This document shows, in pieces, positions 39,853 to 49,429 of a stretch of 64,000 nucleotides of DNA. The notes under the pieces were generated by a model. It was not told the DNA's origin, did not search any database, and saw only the letters and a list, made by a program, of their open reading frames with translations. A program made the position numbers and the translations under genes. Source of the stretch: an uncultured Psychromonas sp. (GTDB taxonomy: Bacteria > Pseudomonadota > Gammaproteobacteria > Enterobacterales > Psychromonadaceae); the NCBI RefSeq assembly GCF_947489755.1, contig NZ_CANLFB010000013.1:54991-118990 (forward strand), given 5' to 3'. The number at the start of each line of letters is the position of its first letter. Positions within the stretch are counted from its first letter, which is position 1.

Positions 39853-40832
39853 GTACAAATATGACTAATTTTGAATCGAGTCAATCATCAAGACACTTCT
39901 TGAGTAAAGCGTGGTTTATTGAGCAGAAATCATTAATTGCATTGATTGTATTAATTGCAGTGGTATCAGTACTTAATGAATACTTTTTTACCATTGATAA
40001 TTTACTGAATATTTTGCGTCAAACGTCAGTGATTGCAATTTTAGCCGCGGGAATGACGCTGGTTATTTTAACTGCGGGTATTGATTTAAGCGTTGGCTCA
40101 ATATTGGCGTTATGCGGTGCATTTGCCGCCAGTATGATCAGTTTAGAAATTCCAGCTGTTATTGCTGTTTTGGTCGCGTTATTAGGCGGTGCGATACTAG
40201 GATCTATTACTGGTTTAGTGATTGCGAAAGGTAAAGTTCAAGCATTTATTGCCACTTTGGTGATGATGACTTTATTACGTGGTGTCACCATGGTTTACAC
40301 TGATGGGCGTCCTATTTCAACTGGCTTTACCGATATAGCGGATCATTTTGCATGGTTTGGTACGGGCTATATGTTTGGCATTCCTGTGCCTGTTTGGTTA
40401 ATGATTTTTGTGTTCGCAACTATTTGGTATTTATTAAATCACACTCGTTTTGGGCGTTATGTTTATGCATTAGGCGGTAATGAGTCTGCTACTAAATTAT
40501 CAGGTATTAACGTAGATCGTATCAAGATTGGTGTGTATTCAATTTGCGGGCTGTTATCTGCATTAGCGGGCATCATCATTACTTCTCGTTTATCTTCTGC
40601 GCAGCCAACCGCAGGCATGGGCTACGAGTTAGATGCGATTGCGGCAGTCGTTGTTGGCGGTACCAGTTTGGCTGGTGGGCGAGGTTACATAATGGGCACT
40701 CTGATCGGCGCTTTAATTATTGGTGTGTTAAATAATGCATTGAACCTATTAGATGTTTCTTCTTACTTCCAAATGATAGTTAAAGCAGCGGTTATTTTAT
40801 TAGCGGTATTAGTTGATAACAAAAATAAATAA
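39849..40832 (+). CDS. rbsC: Ribose ABC transporter permease
   Basis: This 327-residue inner-membrane permease of the CUT2 family has about eight to ten membrane segments and the conserved [18 protein letters not shown] near residue 70. The coupling-region [16 protein letters not shown] is also present. It forms the ribose channel with RbsA. The start overlaps the rbsA stop by 4 bp. About 106 bp separates it from rbsB. Confidence 0.96.
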   Translation: MSTNMTNFESSQSSRHFLSKAWFIEQKSLIALIVLIAVVSVLNEYFFTIDNLLNILRQTSVIAILAAGMTLVILTAGIDLSVGSILALCGAFAASMISLEIPAVIAVLVALLGGAILGSITGLVIAKGKVQAFIATLVMMTLLRGVTMVYTDGRPISTGFTDIADHFAWFGTGYMFGIPVPVWLMIFVFATIWYLLNHTRFGRYVYALGGNESATKLSGINVDRIKIGVYSICGLLSALAGIIITSRLSSAQPTAGMGYELDAIAAVVVGGTSLAGGRGYIMGTLIGALIIGVLNNALNLLDVSSYFQMIVKAAVILLAVLVDNKNK

Positions 40833-40938
40833 GCGGCAGTAACGAGAGCTTAGAATCTACCGCTTAGCAGCTAGAATCTAAGCTCAAATCTAAACTCAAA
40901 ATTAAACAAATATTTTTAACCTCAAAAAGGAAAGCTCA

Positions 40939-41817
40939 ATGAAAAAGTTAACAACATTAATTTCAGCAGCTGTTATTTCAACTTCATTTAATGTCGGTGC
41001 AATGGCACAAGACACCATTGCGATGGTCGTTTCAACATTGAATAACCCATTTTTTGTGTCGATGAAAGAAGGAGCAGAAAAAAAAGCAGATGATTTAGGT
41101 TATAAACTAATCGTGCTTGATTCACAAAACGATCCAAGTAAAGAATTAGCTAACGTTGAAGATTTATTAGTGCGTGGCGTAAAAGCAATTCTAATTAACC
41201 CAACCGATTCTGATGCGGTGTCAAATGCAGTACGTATGGCCAATAAAGCTGAAGTACCAGTATTTACGCTAGATAGAGCAGCAAATAACGGTGATGTTAT
41301 CAGCCATATTGCTTCTGATAATGTAGCTGGTGGTGAATTAGCGGGTAAATACATCAGTGAAAAAATGGGTAAAAATGCAAAAGTTGTTCAACTTGAAGGC
41401 ATTGCTGGTACATCGGCAGCACGTGAACGTGGCGAAGGTTTCATGAAAGCAGTGAAAAGCGAAGGGTTAGTATTACTTGCTAGCCAACCCGCTGATTTTG
41501 ACCGTACCAAAGGCTTAAATGTAATGGAAAACTTGCTTTCATCACAACCTGAAACACAAGCGGTGTTTGCACAGAACGACGAAATGGCATTAGGTGCATT
41601 CCGTGCAGTGCAAGCATCTGGCAAGAAAATATTAATTGTCGGTTTTGATGGTACCGATGATGGTATTGCTGCTGTAAAACGTGGTTTATTAGGCGCGACG
41701 ATTGCACAGCAACCCGCTTTAATTGGTGAAATTGGTGTGCAGTCAGCCGTTGCGCTATTAAGTGGCAAAACAGTTGCTAAAAGCATCCCTGTCCCATTGA
41801 TGATGGTTGTAAAATAA
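40939..41817 (+). CDS. rbsB: Ribose-binding periplasmic protein
   Basis: This 292-residue type I periplasmic binding protein has a signal peptide cleaved after about residue 23 (GAMA). Mature motifs are [24 protein letters not shown]-type ligand residues in [10 protein letters not shown] and the hinge region [13 protein letters not shown]. It delivers ribose to RbsAC and in related bacteria also to chemoreceptors. AAAGGAAAG lies upstream of ATG. An internal terminator follows. Confidence 0.96.
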   Translation: MKKLTTLISAAVISTSFNVGAMAQDTIAMVVSTLNNPFFVSMKEGAEKKADDLGYKLIVLDSQNDPSKELANVEDLLVRGVKAILINPTDSDAVSNAVRMANKAEVPVFTLDRAANNGDVISHIASDNVAGGELAGKYISEKMGKNAKVVQLEGIAGTSAARERGEGFMKAVKSEGLVLLASQPADFDRTKGLNVMENLLSSQPETQAVFAQNDEMALGAFRAVQASGKKILIVGFDGTDDGIAAVKRGLLGATIAQQPALIGEIGVQSAVALLSGKTVAKSIPVPLMMVVK

Positions 41818-41821
41818 CACT

Positions 41822-41858
41822 GAGGGAGTTTATTGAAAGTAAACTCCCTTTTATTTTT
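41822..41858 (+). terminator. Hairpin between rbsB and rbsK
   Basis: GGGAGTTTA (41824-41832) and TAAACTCCC (41840-41848) form a 9-bp stem with T-rich sequence after it. It probably lowers rbsKR expression relative to the binding protein or stabilises the rbsB message end. Confidence 0.85.
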
Positions 41859-41929
41859 ACTTTTATTAATAAGTTATGCGTATTGGTTGAGAGACTAATA
41901 CCATTTAACTCTTCTCAAAAGGTATTTTT

Positions 41930-42850
41930 ATGCGTCAACTGACAGTACTAGGTAGTGTTAATGCGGATCACGTTCTGAGGGTTGATAGTTTTCCTCGCCC
42001 AGGGGAAACATTACATGGACAAGGTTATTCTGTTATTGCTGGTGGTAAAGGGGCTAATCAAGCGGTTGCAGCTGCTCGTTTAGGTGCTAATGTTAATTTT
42101 ATTGCTTGTGTCGGTGATGATAGTTTTGGTCTTCATATTCGTCAGGAATTTGAGAAAGATGGTATTAATATCGATGCAGTGATGGTTGAAAAAGATACAC
42201 CGACGGGGATCGCAATGATTCAAGTTGCAGCAACCGGTGAAAATAGTATTTGTATTTCTGCTGAGGCAAATGCACGTTTAACGCCAAAGCGTATAGTTGC
42301 GCATATTGGTTCGATTGAAAATGCTGATATGTTATTATTGCAATTAGAAGTTCCAATAGAAACCATTGAAAATGCTGCTGAAGTTGCGAATAGATCTGGC
42401 ACGACGGTGATACTTAATCCAGCACCAGCTCAGCCTTTAAGTGATAAGCTATTAAAGCTCGTTGATATTATTACCCCAAATGAAACCGAAGCTGAAATAT
42501 TAACGGGAATTAACGTTTTTGATGCGCAATCAGCACAATTAGCCGCTGATGTATTACATAAAAAAGGCATCAAAACAGTATTGATTACCTTAGGTAGCCA
42601 AGGCGTGTGGTTAAGCAAAGATGGTCAAGGTATCCAAATAATGGGGTATCAAGTCGATGCAGTAGATACTACCGCAGCTGGTGATACTTTTAATGGTGCT
42701 TTTTTAACTGCATTGTTAGAAGGCAAGTATTTAAATGAAGCTGTACAATTTGCCCATGCAGCTGCTGCTATCACTGTAACAGGGCAAGGTGCACAATCAT
42801 CGATTCCATATCGTCAAGATGTGACTGAGTTCTTAACTGAAAGAGCATAG
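41930..42850 (+). CDS. rbsK: Ribokinase
   Basis: Ribokinase phosphorylates ribose to ribose-5-phosphate. The 306-residue PfkB-family enzyme has GSVNADHVLRVDSFPRPGET at the start, the GGKGANQAVAAARLG signature near residue 39, and the anion-hole/catalytic base VDTTAAGDTFNGAF near residue 240. It is full length and lies within the ribose operon, upstream of rbsR. Confidence 0.96.
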   Translation: MRQLTVLGSVNADHVLRVDSFPRPGETLHGQGYSVIAGGKGANQAVAAARLGANVNFIACVGDDSFGLHIRQEFEKDGINIDAVMVEKDTPTGIAMIQVAATGENSICISAEANARLTPKRIVAHIGSIENADMLLLQLEVPIETIENAAEVANRSGTTVILNPAPAQPLSDKLLKLVDIITPNETEAEILTGINVFDAQSAQLAADVLHKKGIKTVLITLGSQGVWLSKDGQGIQIMGYQVDAVDTTAAGDTFNGAFLTALLEGKYLNEAVQFAHAAAAITVTGQGAQSSIPYRQDVTEFLTERA

Positions 42851-42886
42851 CTGCAAGAGCATAACTGTAAGGGAATAAATATAACA

Positions 42887-43900
42887 ATGGCCACTATCAA
42901 AGATGTAGCAAAACATGCCCAAGTTTCTACTTCCACTGTTAGTCATGTATTAAATAAAACGCGTTATGTTAGTGAAGTGGTTACTGAAAAAGTGTTGATT
43001 GCCGTCGAAGCATTAAATTACGCACCTTCTGCTCTTGCTCGTAGCCTTAAACTAAAAAATACACATACCTTTGGTATGTTAGTGACAACCTCAATTAATC
43101 CCTTTTTTGCTGAAGTCGTAAAAGGGGTCGAACGTCGTTGTTATGAGCAAGGTTATAATTTATTGCTCTGTAATACCGAGGGAGATTTTGATCGTCTTCG
43201 TTTTAATATCGATATGTTATTACAGAAAAGAGTCGATGGATTATTACTAATGAGCGATGAATTAGTTAACCAACATATTGATATCTTCGCGCGTCATAAA
43301 CCAGTCCCTACCGTAGTGATGGATTCAGGTGAAACACACTTTCCAGCAGATAAAATTCAAGATAACTCTTACCGCGGTGGTTATATTGCGACTCAATATT
43401 TGATCCGCCAAGGTCATACACATATTGGTTGTATTCATGGTCCATTAGAAAAAGCAACAGCGAAGAAGCGTTATGCCGGCTTTAAACAAGCAATGGTCGA
43501 TGCAAACCTAGTGATTAATGCTCAATGGATAATGGGGGCTGATTTTGAATGTAAGGGGGGGGCGATAGCATTTAAGTCATTACATACACAAGGAACACTA
43601 CCTACGGCAATATTTGTGTGTAATGACATGATGGCCATGGGGGTGATTAATATGGCGAATGAGCTGGGATTATCTATTCCTGAAGACTTATCTATCATCG
43701 GTTACGATGATATTAAAATAGCGCGCTATATGACGCCTTCTTTAACTACTATTCATCAATCTAAATTCAATTTGGGGCAACAAGCTTTTGATACGCTGTT
43801 AGATAAAATACAAACCCAACGAGAAACTGATTTAGAGATCCAGCTTGAGCCAACCTTAGTGGAACGATCTAGTGTTCTGCCTTTTAAAGTAAGTCGCTAA
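42887..43900 (+). CDS. rbsR: Ribose operon repressor, LacI family
   Basis: This 337-residue repressor has an N-terminal LacI-type helix-turn-helix (MATIKDVAKHAQVSTSTVSH) with the hinge helix ALARSLK and a periplasmic-binding-like sensor domain. It is expected to bind the palindrome upstream of rbsD and release it with ribose. Its place as last gene of the operon implies autoregulation. A strong bidirectional terminator follows. Confidence 0.95.
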   Translation: MATIKDVAKHAQVSTSTVSHVLNKTRYVSEVVTEKVLIAVEALNYAPSALARSLKLKNTHTFGMLVTTSINPFFAEVVKGVERRCYEQGYNLLLCNTEGDFDRLRFNIDMLLQKRVDGLLLMSDELVNQHIDIFARHKPVPTVVMDSGETHFPADKIQDNSYRGGYIATQYLIRQGHTHIGCIHGPLEKATAKKRYAGFKQAMVDANLVINAQWIMGADFECKGGAIAFKSLHTQGTLPTAIFVCNDMMAMGVINMANELGLSIPEDLSIIGYDDIKIARYMTPSLTTIHQSKFNLGQQAFDTLLDKIQTQRETDLEIQLEPTLVERSSVLPFKVSR

Positions 43901-44004
43901 GCTCCTTAGTTGATTAGTTACTGAATAGTTTTACGGTCACGCTCAATCGGATAGTGAGTATTACCAATAAGATGCAAAGTATTACAAATAAACAACAGAA
44001 AATA

Positions 44005-44040
44005 AAAAAGCCCATCATGGATAACCATAATGGGCTTTTT
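44005..44040. terminator. Bidirectional terminator between rbsR and ilvD
   Basis: AAAAAGCCCAT (44005-44015) and ATGGGCTTTTT (44030-44040) pair, with an inner ATGG/CCAT extension. A and T runs on both sides let it end rbsR on the plus strand and ilvD on the minus strand. Confidence 0.92.
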
Positions 44041-44115
44041 CTTTATAAAAGTTTAGTAAACAATATTGTTTTAATAATCTACATTGTCTTAATAACCTTT
44101 ACAGCTTTAGATAAC

Positions 44116-45954
44116 TTATTTAAGTTTACTTAAATCGCGTACAGCGCCTTTGTCAGCTGATGTTGCCATCATTGCATAGACTTTTAATGCCGCTGAAATA
44201 GGGCGGATACGATCCACTGCTTTCCAGCCAATAACATCTTGTTTTGCACGACGTTCAGCAAGTACTTCTTCAGAGACTTTTAAGTCCATTGCACGTGTTG
44301 GAATATTGATATCGATGATGTCACCGTTTTCAATTAAACCAATGACACCACCAGCAGCTGCTTCAGGTGATACATGACCAATTGACAGACCAGAAGTACC
44401 GCCTGAGAAACGACCATCAGTAATTAATGCACACTGTTTGCCAAGTCCCATTGATTTAAGGTAAGACGTTGGGTAAAGCATTTCTTGCATACCTGGGCCA
44501 CCTTGAGGGCCTTCGTAACGAATTACAACCACATCACCTGAAACAACTTTGCCACCTAAAATTGCTTCAACTGCATCATCTTGGCTTTCGTATATTTTAG
44601 CAGGACCAGTAAACGTTAGGTTATCATCATCAACACCCGCCGTTTTAACTACTGCGCCATCAACCGCCATATTACCAAATAATACTGCTAAACCGCCTTC
44701 CATGCTGAATGCGTTTTCTAGTGAACGAATACAACCATTTTTACGGTCATTATCCACAGTATCCCAACGACAAGATTGGCTGAAAGCTTTTACTGTGCGG
44801 ATACCTGCAGGGCCTGCACGATAGAAGTCGATGATCGCTTGGTCTTTAGTTTGCATAATATCGTAATGAGCAAGCTGCTCTTTCATGGTCGGGCTTAGGA
44901 TAGTAGGGATTTCGCTATTTAATAAACCCGCTCTATCTAACTCGCCTAAGATAGCCATTACACCACCGGCGCGATGTACATCTTCCATGTGGTATTCAGG
45001 TGTAGAAGGAGCCACTTTACAAAGCTGTGGGATACGACGAGACATTTCATCCATAACTTCAACGGTAAAGTCTAATTCAGCTTCTTGTGCACAAGCTAAT
45101 AGGTGTAAGATCGTATTAGTTGAACCGCCCATCGCAATATCTAGTGCCATTGCATTTTCAAAAGCAGGGCGACCTGCGATAGAGCGTGGCAATACCGAGT
45201 AGTCATCTTCTTGGTAATGACGTTTTGTAATTTCAACAATACGACGACCCGCTTCAAGGAATAAATTTTCACGGTCAGCATGTGTTGCTAACATTGAACC
45301 GTTACCTGGTAATGATAAGCCTAATGCCTCTGTTAAACAGTTCATTGAGTTAGCAGTAAACATACCAGAACAAGAACCACATGTTGGACATGCACTACGT
45401 TCTACTTTTTCTAAATCTTCATCAGAAACATTTTTATCTGGACCCATTACCATTGCATCAACGAGGTCTAGTTTGATGATTTGATCAGAAAGCTTAGTTT
45501 TACCTGCTTCCATTGGTCCGCCAGACACAAAAATAACAGGAATGTTTAAGCGTAATGCCGCCATTAACATTCCCGGTGTGATTTTGTCACAGTTAGAAAT
45601 ACAAACGATCGCATCGGCACAGTGAGCATTCACCATGTATTCAATTGAATCTGCAATTAAATCACGTGAAGGTAAGCTATATAACATACCTGAGTGACCC
45701 ATCGCGATACCATCATCTATTGCGATAGTATTGAATTCTTTAGCGATACCACCAGCTTTTTCAATTTCACGTGCTACTAATTGACCCATGTCTTTTAGGT
45801 GTACATGACCAGGTACAAATTGAGTAAATGAGTTGGCAATCGCGATGATTGGCTTTCCAAAATCATCATCTTTTACGCCAGTTGCGCGCCATAATGCACG
45901 AGCACCTGCCATGTTACGACCATGTGTGGATGTTTTTGAACGATAAACTGGCAT
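44116..45954 (-). CDS. ilvD: Dihydroxy-acid dehydratase
   Basis: IlvD dehydrates dihydroxyisovalerate and dihydroxymethylvalerate in valine and isoleucine synthesis. The 612-residue protein has iron-sulfur ligand cysteines in [12 protein letters not shown] (about residue 121) and [20 protein letters not shown] (about residue 194), and the family signature [13 protein letters not shown] [22 protein letters not shown] near residue 515. It lies 101 bp downstream of ilvM on the same strand. ilvE and ilvA, present in the E. coli operon, are not here. Confidence 0.97.
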   Translation of the reverse strand: MPVYRSKTSTHGRNMAGARALWRATGVKDDDFGKPIIAIANSFTQFVPGHVHLKDMGQLVAREIEKAGGIAKEFNTIAIDDGIAMGHSGMLYSLPSRDLIADSIEYMVNAHCADAIVCISNCDKITPGMLMAALRLNIPVIFVSGGPMEAGKTKLSDQIIKLDLVDAMVMGPDKNVSDEDLEKVERSACPTCGSCSGMFTANSMNCLTEALGLSLPGNGSMLATHADRENLFLEAGRRIVEITKRHYQEDDYSVLPRSIAGRPAFENAMALDIAMGGSTNTILHLLACAQEAELDFTVEVMDEMSRRIPQLCKVAPSTPEYHMEDVHRAGGVMAILGELDRAGLLNSEIPTILSPTMKEQLAHYDIMQTKDQAIIDFYRAGPAGIRTVKAFSQSCRWDTVDNDRKNGCIRSLENAFSMEGGLAVLFGNMAVDGAVVKTAGVDDDNLTFTGPAKIYESQDDAVEAILGGKVVSGDVVVIRYEGPQGGPGMQEMLYPTSYLKSMGLGKQCALITDGRFSGGTSGLSIGHVSPEAAAGGVIGLIENGDIIDINIPTRAMDLKVSEEVLAERRAKQDVIGWKAVDRIRPISAALKVYAMMATSADKGAVRDLSKLK

Positions 45955-46055
45955 TCTTATTTCCTTAAACTGCTTGCGACCAAGTAACTTGGCCTTAATA
46001 GTAATAATAGTTAGTGGTAGTAAAACAGATAATCCTTAAAGGGACAATCTACAAT

Positions 46056-46313
46056 TTACGCACTGACTTTAATGTTTTCTGGTTGTTGCAATAGTGTGAT
46101 TTCTATAACGCCAACGACTTTCTCAATTTGTTTAGTTAAGAGGGTAATATCTCGTTCACTAAAAACGGTTAAATTAATCTGTGTTGTTTGCAGTGTATTA
46201 TTCACTTCCGCATTAATACTTTGGATTGTAAAACCTCGATGACGGCAAACACGTAATAAACGCTCTAAAAATTCTGGGCTATTTTTAGCTTCAACTGTTA
46301 ATGCGTTAATCAT
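46056..46313 (-). CDS. ilvM: Acetolactate synthase II small subunit IlvM
   Basis: This is an 85-residue ACT-domain regulatory subunit. It begins [28 protein letters not shown], typical of IlvM, which is much shorter than IlvH or IlvN. It pairs with the catalytic IlvG subunit. The start overlaps the ilvG stop by 4 bp, ensuring coupled translation. Confidence 0.92.
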   Translation of the reverse strand: MINALTVEAKNSPEFLERLLRVCRHRGFTIQSINAEVNNTLQTTQINLTVFSERDITLLTKQIEKVVGVIEITLLQQPENIKVSA

Positions 46314-47956
46314 TCTATACTCTCCATCATTCTGTCATTAGGGGCGCCAGGTGGCACTAATGGCCATACATTTTCTTCTTCAGAAATTGATACGTGTAAT
46401 AAATAGGGGCCATCACTATTTAATAAGCGCTGTAATGCTTGGTCTATTTGTGATTTTGCGACAATAGTTTCACCAGGGATGTCAAATGCGCTAGCTAATG
46501 TAACGAAGTCTGGGTTATCTGTTAAAATTGTTTCGCTATAACGACCATTAAAGAACAATTTCTGCCATTGTCGAACCATGCCTAAACGTTGGTTATCAAT
46601 CAGTAAAATTTTGACTGGTAATTTCCTGCGCTTAATTGTGCCTAGTTCTTGTACGTTCATCATAAATGAACCATCACCAGAAACAGCGATCACGGTATCA
46701 TTTGGACGTGCAACTTGTGCACCAACTGCAGCAGGAACGCCAAATCCCATTGTACCTAAACCTGAGCTTGATATGTGATTCTCTGGGCGATCGACAAACA
46801 TGTGCTGCGCAACCCACATTTGGTGCTGACCTACATCACTACAGATTACTGTATCGGCAGGCATTGTTTGTGCTAATTGGCGAAGTAATGCAGGTGCAAA
46901 AATCGGCTCACCTGGATGATCATAACGACACTCATGCTCGACTTTCATTGCTGCAACATGCTGTTGCCATTGCTCAATGTTAGGTTTGATTGTGATAGCA
47001 GGTAATACTTGTTTTAAATCATCAGTCATCGATAGGGTCACTTGACGTAACTTATCAATTTCTGCCGCATCAACATCTAAATGAATCACTTTTGCGTTCG
47101 GTGCAAACTCATCTAACTTACCTGTTACTCGGTCGTCAAAACGAGCGCCAATAGCAATCAATAAGTCACACTCTTGAATGGCTAGATTTGAAGCTTTACT
47201 GCCGTGCATCCCTACCATTCCCATGAAATAAGGAGAATCGTGTTTGATACAACCAATTGCTTTTAATGTACATACGCTTGGAATTTCCGTTGCAGCAATT
47301 AAGTTGCGTAATTCATTAACCGCACTTGCCATTCCAACCCCTCCACCGACGTAAATAAGCGGTTTTTGAGATAGGCTGATCATGTTTTTCGCCTGATCGA
47401 TTGCGGCACTGTTAAGTGTATTTTCTGTTTTTATTAATTTAGCAAGTGCGTGTGTAACACTTGGACCTACTTGAATATCTTTTGGTATGTCGATTAAAAC
47501 AGGGCCAGGGCGGCCTGTCGTTGCAATTTCGAAAGCTTGTTCGATGACTGAACCTAACTCTTCTGCAGTTTGAACCATGAAGCTATGTTTAGTACAGGCT
47601 AGTGATAAACCCAACACATCAACTTCTTGAAATGCATCAGTACCAATTAAATGTGTTGGAACTTGTCCTGTAATTGCAATCACAGGAATTGAATCTAGCA
47701 AAGCATCCGCTAAGCCTGTAATTAAATTTGTAGCACCTGGGCCTGAGGTTGCAATACAAACACCGACTTTCCCTGTTGAACGTGCATAGCCAATAGCAGC
47801 CATTGCTGCACCTTGCTCATGACGACATAATAGATGGTCAACGCCACCATCATAAAGCGCATCGTAAAGCGGCATAATAGCACCACCTGGATAACCAAAC
47901 ACTTGTGTTACGTTTTGTTCTTTTAGGGCCTGTACAACAAAATGTGCACCGTTCAT
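46310..47956 (-). CDS. ilvG: Acetolactate synthase II large subunit IlvG
   Basis: This 548-residue thiamine-diphosphate enzyme makes acetolactate and acetohydroxybutyrate. It has the N-terminal [16 protein letters not shown] with the conserved Glu in [18 protein letters not shown] (about residue 47) and the diphosphate motif [15 protein letters not shown] near residue 425 ending in DNQRLGM. The frame is intact, unlike the frameshifted ilvG of E. coli K-12. A promoter lies about 70 bp upstream, and no ilvL-type leader peptide lies between it and the start. Confidence 0.96.
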   Translation of the reverse strand: MNGAHFVVQALKEQNVTQVFGYPGGAIMPLYDALYDGGVDHLLCRHEQGAAMAAIGYARSTGKVGVCIATSGPGATNLITGLADALLDSIPVIAITGQVPTHLIGTDAFQEVDVLGLSLACTKHSFMVQTAEELGSVIEQAFEIATTGRPGPVLIDIPKDIQVGPSVTHALAKLIKTENTLNSAAIDQAKNMISLSQKPLIYVGGGVGMASAVNELRNLIAATEIPSVCTLKAIGCIKHDSPYFMGMVGMHGSKASNLAIQECDLLIAIGARFDDRVTGKLDEFAPNAKVIHLDVDAAEIDKLRQVTLSMTDDLKQVLPAITIKPNIEQWQQHVAAMKVEHECRYDHPGEPIFAPALLRQLAQTMPADTVICSDVGQHQMWVAQHMFVDRPENHISSSGLGTMGFGVPAAVGAQVARPNDTVIAVSGDGSFMMNVQELGTIKRRKLPVKILLIDNQRLGMVRQWQKLFFNGRYSETILTDNPDFVTLASAFDIPGETIVAKSQIDQALQRLLNSDGPYLLHVSISEEENVWPLVPPGAPNDRMMESIE

Positions 47957-48026
47957 GGGTTCTTCCTGAAATAATGATGATCAATCGCTTATAAAATGGG
48001 GATGGATTGATTTTAAAAGGGTGCTA

Positions 48027-48055
48027 TTTATAGCAAAAAAGCGCTTATCAAACAA
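48027..48055 (-). promoter_or_regulatory. Candidate sigma70 promoter of ilvGMD
   Basis: On the minus strand TTGTTT (complement of 48050-48055), a 17-bp spacer and TATAAA (complement of 48027-48032) are preceded by TGC, an extended -10. The predicted leader of about 60 nt is too short to hold an attenuator. Confidence 0.6.
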
Positions 48056-48252
48056 CTTTTGTCACATTTTTAAGCAGATCATTAAGCATATATTTACTAG
48101 TAAGTTGTTAAATATAAAATAGCATTACTATTAATCTTTGTATTGCTTAGTTTTATTAAAATCAAAAGTGGATTAATCACGCAGATAGTAGGAGATTAGA
48201 ATGAAGCTTTATATGAATTAAATAGAAAGAAGGGGTTATATTTTGTTGTTTT
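48056..48252. other. Gap upstream of the ilv promoter
   Basis: No credible gene. It contains a CACGCAGAT string near 48178 like one found at the dispersed repeats at 52 and 61 kb, and a six-codon plus-strand ORF near 48200 that I do not consider functional. Confidence 0.4.
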
Positions 48253-48640
48253 TCCGTGCTCTTCTTCAAGCGTAGCGCTTCGCGGTAATTGTTGTTTTAA
48301 AATCAACAGCTAATTAACCATAGAGGATGAAGAAGGTAAGTTAAAAATCTTTATATCTTTAAAGCACTAAATATTGTGTTTTGTTTTAAAAGTATTTTGA
48401 TTTTCCTTCGTGCTCTTCGTGAAGCGCAGCGCTTCGTGGTTATATTTTTAAAGCTAAACCTAAATAACCACGGAGGATGAATAAAGTAAGTTAAAAATAT
48501 TTATATCTTTAAAACACTCATTTTTTTAAAAATATTTTTGGTGTTTTGATTTACCTTCGTGCTCTTAGTGAAACGGAGCGCTTCGTGGTTATATTTTTAA
48601 AGCAAAAGCTAATTAACCACGAAGGTTGAGAAAGGTAAAA
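48253..48640. repeat. Three tandem copies of a hairpin-rich repeat of about 150 bp
   Basis: Copies begin with CGTGCTCTT at 48255, 48409 and 48558 (periods 154 and 149 bp). Each holds a palindromic core like GAAGCGCAGCGCTTC, then CGTGGTTATATTTTTAAAGC, then AACCACGGAGG, which can pair back with the CCTTCGTG start. The third copy ends at the 3' end of the next gene. Copy 1 is the most diverged. Confidence 0.85.
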
Positions 48641-48645
48641 ATAAA

Positions 48646-49116
48646 TTATCTAAATGCTTTTGTTGGGGTTTCAGCTTTACTCTTTGTATATTCTGCGACA
48701 GTTAATTGTTCAAACGCTAATGCAATCCAGCTACTCATTAACATATCGTAATGCTGCTCAACACCACTACAACCAACAACGATATTGCCGTATACAAAAG
48801 AACCGTAAAATAAAATATCGTCATCTTGCAATGCTGAAGGGTGCTTATTTTGAATATCAACATTAGCGCAACCATTACGCCAAGCTTGATATGCTTTTTT
48901 TCTCGCTAATTTGTCAAATGGGATAGTCCATTCGCTTGGGTTTCCTAGCGATTGCTCAACTAAAATCGCATTATCAAAGTCAGACTCCCATGGTTTTAAT
49001 GTAGGGTCCATAACCACGATATGTAGCTCTTTACGATTGGTACGCTCAAATAATTTAAGTATTGCTGGTGTGACTAAATCGATGGCATCTAATGCAATTT
49101 CTTTATTGCTTCTCAT
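48646..49116 (-). CDS. GlcG/HbpS-like protein of unknown role
   Basis: This 156-residue soluble protein has no signal peptide. The order of segments resembles the GlcG/HbpS (heme-degrading-like) fold: an N-terminal helix ALDAIDLVTPAILKLFE, strand LHIVVMDPTLKP, then ARKKAYQAWRNG and GNIVVGCSGVEQHYDMLMSSWIALAFE. Members bind heme or corrinoids, or act in glycolate clusters. Here there is no glc, heme-uptake or sensor gene beside it, so the role is unknown. ATG 49116 with GAGG upstream is preferred to GTG 49131. The family call is tentative. Confidence 0.6.
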   Translation of the reverse strand: MRSNKEIALDAIDLVTPAILKLFERTNRKELHIVVMDPTLKPWESDFDNAILVEQSLGNPSEWTIPFDKLARKKAYQAWRNGCANVDIQNKHPSALQDDDILFYGSFVYGNIVVGCSGVEQHYDMLMSSWIALAFEQLTVAEYTKSKAETPTKAFR

Positions 49117-49429
49117 TCTAAATTTCCTCACTTAGTGATTGATTTGCTATTGTTTAAGTTGTCATACGATACTATTTAATGTGAGGGAATACCGTGAAGA
49201 GCCACCCACTTTAAATACCCTTTATATTAAATAATCACAGTTTAAGTCATACCAAGTTAGAAAAATAACAACATTAAAATCCTTATTTCTTGTAGTGTTA
49301 ATGCTTTGTTTAAATATCTTAATGATGGTTATTGTTGTGCTATTTTTTGCTGAATAATTTTTGACTTCTATACTTGATTGATTACCGAGTTAATTAATTC
49401 TTTAACTAATGAGTATCAAAGGGAGTCAT
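49117..49429. other. Divergent intergenic region before comM
   Basis: About 310 bp of AT-rich spacer hold the start regions of the GlcG-like gene (minus) and comM (plus). AAAGGGAG before 49430 is the comM ribosome site. No further feature was recognised. Confidence 0.5.

Noticed and set aside
46310..47956. Frameshift in ilvG as in E. coli K-12
   Set aside because: The frame is open through all thiamine-diphosphate motifs and ends in normal overlap with ilvM.
48071..48112. Minus-strand mini-ORF MLNDLLKNVTKVV upstream of ilvG, rich in Leu and Val
   Set aside because: It resembles an ilvL-type leader by content, but it lies upstream of the best promoter and has no attenuator hairpin with T-run after it.
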